64,000 nucleotides of DNA from Mrakia gelida (lineage: Eukaryota > Basidiomycota > Tremellomycetes > Cystofilobasidiales > Mrakiaceae): assembly GCA_024345305.1 (NCBI GenBank), contig BRON01000005.1, positions 1,550,001 through 1,614,000 of the forward strand. The letters run 5' to 3'. Below, piece after piece: positions 21,085 to 35,460 of the stretch; positions within the stretch are counted from its first letter, which is position 1, and each line of letters opens with the position of its first letter. The position numbers and the translations under genes are program-made. The notes under the pieces were generated by a model, which saw only the letters and a list, made by a program, of their open reading frames with translations, had not been told where the DNA came from and did not search any database.

Positions 21085-23967
21085 CTAGAGCTTCGGCACC
21101 TCAAACAAAACGTAATCCAACCACTCCTCCTCCATCACTCCCGCCCACTCCCCACCAACCTCCTCGTTCTGACCCTCGACCTTCTTCCCACCCTTCTTCG
21201 CGGAACGACGGGACGGGTCGGCGGCGGAGGAGAGGTAGGCGTAGTGGGTCGAGAGGGCTTTGAGGAGTTTGGAAGAGTTTTTGGTGTCGGGCTGAAAGCG
21301 AGCGAAAGCGAGCGAGCGAGGGAGGGGAGGGACGGGGAGGGAGGAGAGGGAGGTTGGGTGAGGAGATGGGTGGATGGGTGGGGAGTGAGGAAGGGAGCGA
21401 GCGAGCAGCGAAGTCAGTTCGAGTCGAGCGAACGCAAGAACGAGCGAACGGGAACCAAAGCATTCGTTGAACTGAAAGAACGACTCACCTTAACAGCCAC
21501 AGCCGCGAACTCAGCAGGGAGTCCGTACCTGAGGACGGATTCGACGAAGAGACGGACGACCTTGAGGTGAACGAGAAGCTTGAAGGCTTCAGAGAAGTTT
21601 GTGCGGGAGAGACGGAGGAGGTCGGCCTGAGAACGAGCGAGGAGGGCGAGTGGTGGGTGGAGGAAGTGGGTGAAGCGAGCGTGAGGGTAGGTGACGGAGT
21701 GAGTGCATAATGGTCGAGGGTGAGAGGTGGGAGGGAGTGAAGGAAAGAGTGAGCGAAGGAGGAACAGTCAGCGAACGAACGACGCGTCGAATCGAATCGG
21801 ATGTGCAGACGAGACGAAGAACGCACCCAAAGCTCCCTCTCCTCAACGCCAGCGAGCTCGAAGTCCTTCTTCTGCTTGAGAATCGTTCCCTCGTCGTAGG
21901 TGAAGTCTCGAAGGATGAACCTTAACGCGAACGAACGAGGAACGAGGAGAAATACACGATCAGTTTTCGCGCTCGACTTCGCAATCCCCCCACTGGAGCA
22001 AGGAGGTAAAGAAGGACGGGACGAACTTGTTCTCCCTACACTTCTGAGCGAACTCGTCCTTGCACTTCTTGAAGATGGTGACGGACTGGAGGGTGAACTC
22101 TTCGTCCGAGGCGAGTTTGCTGCAAAGACGAGTCGAAGCCAGGAAAATTGAAGCCGCAAGTCAGCTCTTGGATTCGAAGGAAGACGAGAGGCGGCTCGCT
22201 CTCGTGGAAAAGAGAGAAGGAACGACAAATGCGAGACAATGAAGGAGGCGAGTGAACGAAAGACTCACATCGACGACCTCGGCACCACCATCGCACACAA
22301 CCTCTCGTACTTCAACCCCCAGTCCTTGAGGAGGTTACTGCACGGTTTCCAAATCCAATCAACATATCGTCAGCGTAAGAACGAGGCAGAGCTCGAAGAA
22401 GGGACACGAGAGCAACTGACTTGGGAACGGCAACCAACAACGTCTCCATGAACTCCGAATCGCCCGTCTGGAAGTCCTCCTTCTTGACGATGTCTCCCAG
22501 AGATCGAGTAGCGAGGTTTCCGCTTCGCGTCCCGAAAGTCAAAACCCAAACCCCAAGAGTCAGCTCGTTCGAGGTCGGGGGAGGGAATTGGGAACACTCA
22601 CGTCAACTTCCTCTGCATCGCAGTCAAGGATCCTTTAGCGAGGTTGTAGGACTGGAGACGTCCCTTCTGGATGTTGTCTATCGAGTTCATTTCCTGCGAA
22701 AGCGAACGCGGACCGAAGAAAGTAAGGGAGAAAGGGAGGGAGGAAGTTAGCGTTTCGATTCGAGCTCACCACGTTCGAGGCCTTCCTCCTTCTCTCCCGC
22801 CCAACGGGCGCACTGAGCTCAGCGGTCCCCTAGCTAGTCGTATGCCCGATTGTTCGTGTACGAGCTGCGCCGAGTTCAAGTGCGAGTAGGTGGAAGAGAA
22901 AGGACTGACCTTCATCAAAGCCTCGAGAACATCGGTCACCTTCCCAGCCTCTCCCCATCTTCCTCGATCCCACTTCCAGCCGCTCCCGTCCGAGGGGAAG
23001 AGGTACTCTTCCAGGGGTCGATCGTTGACCTATCAGCCCAACCCAGATGAAAACGAAAACAAAGTCAGTGTCTGTTCGTGGGTCCGACAGCGAATCGAGG
23101 ACAGGAAGAGCTCGAGCTCGCTTCCCTGCCCCTTCCTCCTCTCGCTGCCCCTCTTGAGCTCAACCCTACCCTCCCTCCCGCCTCTCAGCCTTGCGGCGAT
23201 AACAGCGACGGATGTAGAGCCTCGTATAGATGAAAAGAAGACGAGACTGACCCTTGTGTGCAGCTCCAACTTCTGAGGATCGTCGTTGAGAAGGGAACGG
23301 AGGGTGTCGAGGAGTTTGGAGACGGTTTGGGTGAAGAAGGTGTCTTGTTTGGGCAGGTAGTCCGACAGGGTGAGAAGGGAGGAGAGAGTGCCGGACTGCA
23401 AGAGACGAAGGAGAAAGTCAGCATAGATTCAGAAGAGAACGAGTGCGATGAAGGCGAGGAAGGGTGAGGTCGAAGGAAGGAGGGAGGGACGGAGGAAGGG
23501 TAGGTGCTCATCTCCGAAGGCTAGCGAGTCTACTAGTCCTCCCCCTGGGAACTCAAGCTCCTCTCAGAGTCACGGCCATAGACGTTACTAGCTCTGCTAC
23601 GCATTATCTGAGCAGCAAGGGCCCAACCTCGATTCTGAGGGCGAAGATGGAAGGAGGGAAGGTGAAGGAAGGCGACGTACCTTGAGCATTGGAACCTCGA
23701 TCGATCCGACTCCCTTGTTCCCTACGATGGGTTCCACAGCAGGTTTGACGGCAGCGAGAGTTCGAGAAGGGTCATGGTCCACTAGTGGGGAGGCGATAAG
23801 CCAGTAGGCGAGGCTGAGGAGGAAGAGCGAAAGGGAAGGAGGAGGAAGGGAGCGCAAGGGAGATGGAGCGAGCAAGTCGATGATGCGAGGGAGAGGGGTC
23901 AGTCTCCTCCATTCTGCTCGCTCGATAGATATGATAAGCTGGTAGAGAGCACTCACTCGGAAGGCAT
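21085..23967 (-). CDS. VMA5: V-type proton ATPase subunit C
   Basis: Eleven exons (23967-23957, 23813-23681, 23395-23252, 23029-22910, 22693-22602, 22522-22421, 22337-22269, 22119-22027, 21920-21827, 21626-21489, 21291-21085) give 400 residues, close to yeast Vma5 at 392. Typical blocks are YWLIASPL, SDYLPKQDTFFTQTVSKLLD, WKWDRGRWG, TGNLATRSLGDIVKKEDF, LKYERLCAMVVPRSS, FTLQSVTIFKKCKDEFAQK, ENKFILRDFTYDE and VHLKVVRLFVESVLRYGLP. Subunit C sits in the collar between the V1 and Vo sectors and is released when the pump disassembles, for example on glucose loss. The C-terminus carries a lysine-rich insert before the conserved LDYVLFEVPKL end. The first coding exon holds only 11 nt (ATG plus 8). 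The gene shares a 181 bp promoter with the polyamine-lysine fusion gene. Confidence 0.94.
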
Positions 23968-24148
23968 GGCTGTAGATAAAAAGAGTCTATGGAAGGAGAA
24001 GGTGGTTGAGAAGAGAGAAGCGTCGTCCACGGGTCCGAGCGACGAGTCCAGAATCGACTCCGCATCGTGGGCTTCTTTTTCGAGCTCGCTCTTTGACGAA
24101 GGTTGAACCTCACCGTCCACCTTCACTTCTACAAGCAAAGTTAAGACC
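23968..24148. promoter_or_regulatory. Short shared promoter, VMA5 / spermidine synthase-saccharopine dehydrogenase
   Basis: Only 181 bp separate the two divergent start codons, the third shortest divergent gap in the window. Both genes are housekeeping, so a bidirectional promoter is plausible. No TATA box is visible. Confidence 0.5.
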
Positions 24149-28814
<4,666 letters not shown>

Positions 28815-29187
28815 ACGTTGGGTTCTCTAGATTTTGGAATTCTATCTCTTGACCGTCTCTTTTTGCTGCCGTCGAACGAGAAAGAGACGAGAACCGCAGG
28901 CGAGAGTCGAGACGACGCGTCTGAAAGGTCGGCGGTCTCAGACGGCTGCTCCTTCGTTGCCGCTTTCGAGTCATGGGCGAAAGTTACCAATGCGTGGATA
29001 TTTGCCTCAGCTTCTATCTCCGATCAGGAAAGAGTCAGCTTTTTCGCTCGCATGAACGAAAAAGAGAAAGCCCGGCAAGTCGGACGGAGATTTCGGACGT
29101 CACCTTTTGACCTTCCTTCGTTCCCTCTTCTTTCATCTCCCAACCACCACCAACGACTCTTAGCCTCTTCCCATACGTCTCTCTTCG
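28815..29187. promoter_or_regulatory. Upstream region of SNG1-like copy 1
   Basis: About 370 bp with the 3' UTR of the fusion gene and the promoter of the next gene. Pyrimidine-rich sequence at 29100-29170 precedes the ATG. No other feature is seen. Confidence 0.35.
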
Positions 29188-31842
29188 ATGTCAAGTCTCC
29201 GACGAACGAACTCCCAGTCCTCCGAACGAACAGTCATCGAACCCATGTCGCAGCCTCCCCTCCATCCTCCCAACATCCGCTCTCGAGCCAGTGGAGTTCA
29301 GCGCTACGAAGGGTTCAACTCTCAGGGAGGAGGTGGGAGAGATGCTGTGAGTTCCCTATTCCTCAGCATGTCGACTCGCCAGAGGAAAAGGAGGAGGAGG
29401 GAAGGGAGGAGAAGACCCGACCGACCTCGAGCTCGACGAATGAACGTCTCACGAGTGAGCTGAGCTGATCTCTTCCCCGCTCGTGTTCGTTCGACTCTTC
29501 GACTCTCCAGTGCGACGATATCCCTGAGAAGGTACCCAAGGGCTGCAATCCTCAGAAGTACTCGCACTCGTTCTGGGATCCGGAGGTTGCTGGGTTGAGG
29601 AAGGTTTACTTCAAGATTGTGATCACGATGAGCTTGATCACGGTTCTCGTCATGTGTGAGCAGATTTTCTTCCTTAATCTCATCTCTTTCTTCTGTATCT
29701 GACCTGACTCTGCTTTTTGGTATTATTTCAGGGGCGTGCTTGAGCTTCTACTGGGTTCGTCGAGATGATCTGCTTCTCCTCGCTCCTCGTCCCGTCCGCC
29801 TCGATCCTTCAGCCGTTGCTGACGCTTCCTTCTCATTTTTATTGATTTCATCAGGGCTCACTCTGGAAGGAGAAGGAGAACGTCTACCGACTCCGAACCT
29901 GGGTCGTCGACTTCGACGACAACTCAATCGTCTCGCGAGCCGTCTTCAGCGCCATCCACGCTTCCAACGCTGGTCCTCCACCTCACCTCGGTTGGGAAGT
30001 CGTTTCTGGGGAGCAGTTCGACTCCGTGGAGAAAATTGAGGCTCTTTTGCTAAACGAGAATGCCTGGGCGGCGGTCGTTAGTGAGTTGTCGGTCGCGTCG
30101 CGTTGAGATCTCGAGCCAATCTTTTCCCTTCTTCTTCTTCTGACTTGAATTCTCCTTTCCCTGCTTCTTTCAGTCAATGCTGGAGCTGAGGAAGCACTTA
30201 TTGCCGCTCGTGAAGTTGGAGACTCAACCTACAACGTGAGCTCGATTTCAACGCTCGATCTTGCACGAACGCGAACTCAGTTTGACGCTGACTCCCTTTC
30301 ATCTCTATCTTCTTTTCGCAGGGAACCTCCGCTATCTCAGCCATCTACGTTCAAGCTCGAAATGAGATCGCCGCCAACAACTTCCTCGTCCCTGGATTCA
30401 CCGCGGTCCTCGCTCCAGCTCTTTCCCTCGCGTCGACTCAATCGACTGCAGCATAGTGAGCCTCGTTTCTCTCGAAGACCCGACGAAGCAGAGTCTGAAC
30501 TTAGCCTCGACCTTGTCTCAGCCTCTCTGCTCAGTCCTCGAACGAAACGGCGATCGAACTCCTCGCTCAAGCTCCCAACACCGTCGTTAACGCGTTCGGC
30601 ATGCGACTCGTCAACTTGAGAGCCTACGACGCGTCCGTCGCTGCAGCAGTCACCCTTGTCGGCTTCATCTATCTCCTCGTCCTAGCTTTCATCCAGGTGA
30701 GCAGCTTCACGCGATCCTAGCTCGTTTCGAGACTCGAAGCTGACTCCGAGTTTTCGTTTCCCAGACCATGGTCCACGATGCAGCTCGATCCATCATCGGA
30801 CCGTTCCTTCGAACTCGTGTCTACATCATACTTCGACTCGTCACTCCCGTGATCAACTACTGGTGAGTGTCCCTTTTGTGCGAAGGAAGGTCGAAACCCG
30901 ACGCGACGCGACTTGAAGAGATTGACAGCTGACTCGAACTCTCTTCGTCTCTCAGCTTCGTGAGCTTCTGGTTCAGCCTCTTGAATTTGCCATTCAAGGT
31001 CCCCTTCGGTCAAGGGCCCTTCAGTCACGGTGGAGGCTGGGCGTTGTGGTGGATCTTCTGCTGGTTCGGAAGTGAGTTTTCGCTCCCGCTCTTCTCGAGC
31101 CTCTCTCCTTCGAGTGTTCGACGAGGCTGATATGACACCCTTCCTCGCTCGTTGGTAGTGATGGCTCTGGGATTGGCGACGGAAGGTACCTCGCCTTTTC
31201 GTTCCTCGTCGACTTCTCTTCTTCGGTCGCGTCGCAACCTCAACCTCACCTTGCTAACTCGTTTGCTTCCCCTCTCCATCAGCTATGATCACCATTCTCA
31301 CACCTCGTTTCATCGCATTCTTTCTGGTTGCCATCATAGTCGTAAAGTGAGTTCGACTCGACCCTCGCCTCACCTTGACGCACACAATAACCTGCTCTTC
31401 CTTCTTTCCCCTCCACAGTGCTGCTGAAGCCTCTATCCCCATCGAGCTCTCTGGAAGTCCCATCTACCGAGTCGGCTATGGCCTACCCTTCTGGAACCTC
31501 TCGCAGGCCGTTCGCTGCATCATCTTCGAGTGAGCTCGTTCAGCTCGTCGTCGTCGCCTCGCGATCTACCTATAGAGCTCACATCCCCCTCTCTCCGCCT
31601 TCACAGTACTAAAAACCAACTGGGACGAAACTTCGGCGTTCTCTGTGCTTGGATCTTGATCTCCTTCATCACGAGTGAGTTCTCGTCGGGTCTCTCGACG
31701 TGTCGTCCTCGAAGTCCTGACGCGTCCTCTCTTCCGCGGTTTCGCAGTCCCTCTCTTCACGATCTTGATGAGACGCGGAGAAATGAAGGAGAACCAGGCG
31801 AAGCAGCCTCTCGACGAAAAGAAGAAGGATCAGGTCGTTTAG
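29188..31842 (+). CDS. SNG1-like membrane protein (DUF3533), copy 1
   Basis: Fourteen exons (29188-29346, 29511-29655, 29732-29754, 29855-30080, 30174-30235, 30322-30455, 30522-30696, 30765-30862, 30956-31071, 31159-31185, 31283-31346, 31419-31529, 31607-31674, 31748-31842) give 500 residues. Layout: a Ser/Pro-rich cytosolic start with GVQRYEGFNSQG, one membrane helix with LSFYWGSLW, an outer domain (LRTWVVDFDDNSIVSRAV, NAWAAVVINAGAEEAL, YVQARNEIAA), then a membrane part of about five helices (VAAAVTLVGFIYLLVLAFIQ, CWFGMMALGLATE, TPRFIAFFLVAIIVV) and a charged tail. This matches the DUF3533 family that includes yeast Sng1, linked to nitrosoguanidine resistance and membrane lipid asymmetry. 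It lacks three introns that copies 2 and 3 hold and is the most diverged copy. Confidence 0.86.
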
Positions 31843-32151
31843 ATTCGCTTCGCGACGTGGGGTCGCCTCTCCGTATCTCGTAGCAGCTACTCTATGAATG
31901 TACTCCATCTCGGCGCGTCTCACTTTCGATCCCTCAGAGCTCCTCCTCTATTTTGGCTCCATCTCGGTGATTTACGTCTGAGGACTGTAGAAATCCATCA
32001 AACCATCTCGAACCCCACCTCGGTCATTCGAGTCCCCCCCCCCTCCTCCACCCCTCCTCCTCTTCTGCAGGATGCAGCTCTTCGTTCGCTGCCCACCAAG
32101 CACGCTCACTCTCTCACAGACCTCTCGCACACCTTCCTCGCGATCCAGGCG
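31843..32151. promoter_or_regulatory. Spacer between SNG1-like copies 1 and 2
   Basis: About 310 bp with the copy 1 3' UTR and copy 2 promoter. A short run of C (32033-32043) and C/T-rich sequence lie upstream of the ATG. No other feature. Confidence 0.35.
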
Positions 32152-35132
32152 ATGTCCTCGTCTCAGTCTAGTCTGAACGGCTTTGAACTCCCTTCTCGCC
32201 AGCGACCTCCTTCGAGCGAGCTCAACAAACGTCCGACGCTGGGCCAACCGATCCTTCAGCCGGAGAGGATCAACTCAAGAGAGTCGGAAGTTCGTCGCTA
32301 TGAAGGATTCGGTAGTCAGGGACAAGGGGGACTCGACGCTGTGAGTCTTCTCGCCGTTCATGTCGTACTGAGGGCTTGGGAGGTGGGAGAAGGGGAGGGG
32401 AGGAAGAGGGAGGAGGAAGCTCGAGCTCGCCTTCGCGCAAACCCGTTATGTTTTCCAGCGGTTCTTCTGGAGATGAGAGTGGGAACAGGTGATAGAGTAG
32501 TAGCCAGAGCACTCGGGGATGAAGTGGCTGCCGTACAAACAGACCGCGGGACGCAGGGAGGGGAGGGAGGAAGAGCTGGAGAAGAAGGTCGCACAATGTG
32601 AGCTCGAAGCTCATCGAGCTCGCCCCATCCTTCTTCTCGAAGTCGGCTACACACCCTCTCTATGAGGCGACTCCCGAGAGGTAGACATGTACTGACTTGC
32701 TGTCCTATCTTGCATCTCAGAGCGACGACGTTGAGGAGAAGGTCGCCAAAGGATCGAAACCTCAAAAGTTCTCTCACGGCTTCCTCGACCCAGAAGTCGC
32801 CTCGTTACGGAAGGTCTACTTCAAAATAGTAGGATCGATGGCTCTCATAACGATCGCGATCATGTGTGAGCAGGTTTTTGTTCTTGATCGAGCTCTGTCG
32901 AAGGCGGACTGAAGCTCACCCTCTCGTCCCCCGTCTTCTCTTTCTTTCTTCCAGGGATCATCCTGACTTTCTACTGGGTAGGTCGAAACGTCACAGCTGC
33001 ATTGTTCACGCTTCTGACTTCTCTGTTCTATTTGGATCCTTCAGGGAGCTCTCTGGGCCGAGAAGGAGAACGCTTTTCACCTCCGAGCCTGGGTAATCGA
33101 CATGGACGCGTCGTCGATCGTCTCTCGAGCCGTCATCACCGCCATCGACGCTTCAAATGCTGGGCCACCTCCTACGCTCGGTTGGCAGGTTGTCTCTGGA
33201 GAGCAGTACGATTCACGCGAAAAGATCGAAGCCCTCTTGCTCGACGAGAAGGCGTGGGCGGCCGTCGTCAGTGAGTCGTTCCAGTCTTCTCTTCTCGTTA
33301 CAAGACCTTTTCTGACCTTCTCGTGTTTCTCTTCAGTCAATGCTGGTGCGGAGTCGTCTCTCCTGACTGCCAGGCAGATCGGGAACGCGTCTTACGTCGT
33401 GAGCCCTCATCTTCGCTCGAGTCTCGTTGTCCAACCCGCTCACGCGCGTCCTTCCTTTCGTTCTTCCCAGGGAACCGCCGCCGTCTCTTTTTACTACGTT
33501 CAGGCGAGGAACGAGCTTGCTGCGGCCAACTTCATTGTCCCCGGTGAGTCTCTTATCTCAGTGCGAGTCAGGGACCTGCTTGCTAACGACTCTCCGCGAC
33601 TCAGCGTTCACGTCAGTCATCGGAGGAGGTCTTCTCAAAGCTTCAGCCCAGTCCGTGAGCCAGTAGTGAGTCGAGTTTCATTAGTAGCTACTCGCCTCTA
33701 TCGTCGCTGAACCTTTCTCGTCGTCTCATCGTCTCAGCCACGCCGATCAAGGAGGAAACGCGACGGCGATGGCCCTGCTTTCTCTCGCTCCCAACACCAT
33801 CGCCAACGCCTTCTCCTTCTCCGAGGTCAACCTTCGTCCTTACACCGACACTGTTGCAACCGCCATGACCCTCGTCGGACTCATCTACCTTCTCGTTCTA
33901 GCCTTCATCCAGGTGAGTGAAGACTTTGACCTAGACCTCGTTCGAGCATCCGCTGATCGTCCTTCTTTCCTCGACAGACCATGGTCCACGACGCCGCCAG
34001 ATCTGTTCTTGGGCCATATCTTCGAACACGTGTATATGTTATTCTGCGACTTGTCACTCCGATCTTCACCTACTTGTGAGTTGAAGGAAGGAAGGTCGAG
34101 CCCGAACGAGACCGTCGCTGACGACCTTACTCTTTTTCGTTCCCAGCGTCATCTCCTTCTTCTTCACGCTCATCTCGTTACCCTTCAAGGTACCATTCGG
34201 TGCTGGACCTTTCACCCACGCAAGCGGCTTCTTCCTGTGAGTCGATCTCTAGGGCTCAGGCGGCTCGTCGCTGACCCCTCCTCTGCCCTTGTTTTGGCAG
34301 GTGGTGGTGCTTCTGCTGGTTCGGGAGTATGTTCATCTCTTTGGCTATCTGCCCTTGGGCTTCACTGACTTCCTGATTGATTTTCGGGCGCAGTGATGGC
34401 TCTCGGCCTCTCCATCGAAGGTCCGTCGCGTCGAGCTTGGTCGCGAAAACGAACCGATGTTGACCTTTTCCTTTGCTTCACCTGTCACCTCCAGCAATGA
34501 TCACTATCCTCACACCTCGGTTCATCTCGTTCTTCTTGATCACTCTGATCATCGTCAAGTCAGTCCAGTCTCGACGTCTTCAGCGCTCGCTACTTTCGAC
34601 GTACTCGAACTGACGCGTCGCTTCTTTCTTTCTTCACAACCTCAGCGTCTCAGAAGCGAGCGTACCCATCGAGTTGAACTCTTCCAACCTTTACCGGATT
34701 GGATACGGTCTTCCTGTAAGAACGCGAACTCTCCTTCCCTCAACTCGAGCTCTGCACGACCCTCGGCTGAGTCCTGACTCGCCGTCTTTCTTCCTCGCCT
34801 TCTCTCCCAGTTCTGGAACCTCTCGCAAGCCGTGAGATGCATCATCTTCAATACGAAGAACGAGCTAGGCCAAAATTTCGGAGTCCTCTGCTTCTGGACG
34901 GTGTTGTCGTGCTGCACCAGTTCGTTTGGTTCTCCTCGCGCGTTCTCGCTTCGGCGTTCTTCTCGCCCTCTCCGAGAGCCTCCTCTCGCTCGAGTCTCGT
35001 TGCTGATCCAGGCTCATCATCTCGCTTGCCGCTTCAACAGTACCTCTCTTCACGATTCGGATGCGGAGAGGAGAAGTCAAGGAGCACGAACAACAACAAT
35101 CCCTCGACGAGAAGCAGGAGGAGGTCGTCTGA
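32152..35132 (+). CDS. SNG1-like membrane protein (DUF3533), copy 2
   Basis: Sixteen exons (32152-32340, 32721-32865, 32955-32977, 33045-33270, 33337-33398, 33471-33543, 33605-33665, 33738-33912, 33978-34075, 34147-34236, 34301-34326, 34394-34420, 34495-34558, 34646-34715, 34811-34919, 35041-35132) give 509 residues. The same plan as copy 1 is seen: cytosolic start with ESEVRRYEGFGSQGQGG, helix with TFYWGALW, outer domain with LGWQVVSGEQYDS and AWAAVVINAGAESS, then the polytopic half (VATAMTLVGLIYLLVLAFIQ, TPRFISFFLITLIIV, LSCCTIPLFTIRMRR) and an acidic-basic tail. Start codon choice follows the conserved cytosolic segment; the true start could be slightly different. The first intron is long, 380 nt. 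It has the highest intron count of the three. Confidence 0.86.
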
Positions 35133-35460
35133 TTTTCGCGTCGGTTCCGATCTCTCAACCTCTAGATCTTCTCGCAGATGCAAAATCGTCCTTAAAACGA
35201 GGAGGTAGATTTTCTACCCATCTTGGAACCTGGGAAAATCCTTATCAAGCACTCTGAGAAGATTTTCGGCGACTGATCAGCTGACGAAATCTCGCCCGCT
35301 GCAGCCTCGGTCTGGCAGGCGAACTCGCCCTCCCCTTCTCCTCCCCCTCCTTTCCCCCTTCGCTAAATTCAGCTCTGCCCTCTTGGCTTGTTTTCCTGTT
35401 CAACCACCACCCACCCACCCACCCTCTTCCTCTTCCCATCTCCTCGAGCGAATCCTCTCG
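35133..35460. promoter_or_regulatory. Spacer between SNG1-like copies 2 and 3
   Basis: About 330 bp, mostly C/T-rich in the right half, with a CCCACCCACCCACC run near 35408. No gene in it. Confidence 0.35.
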
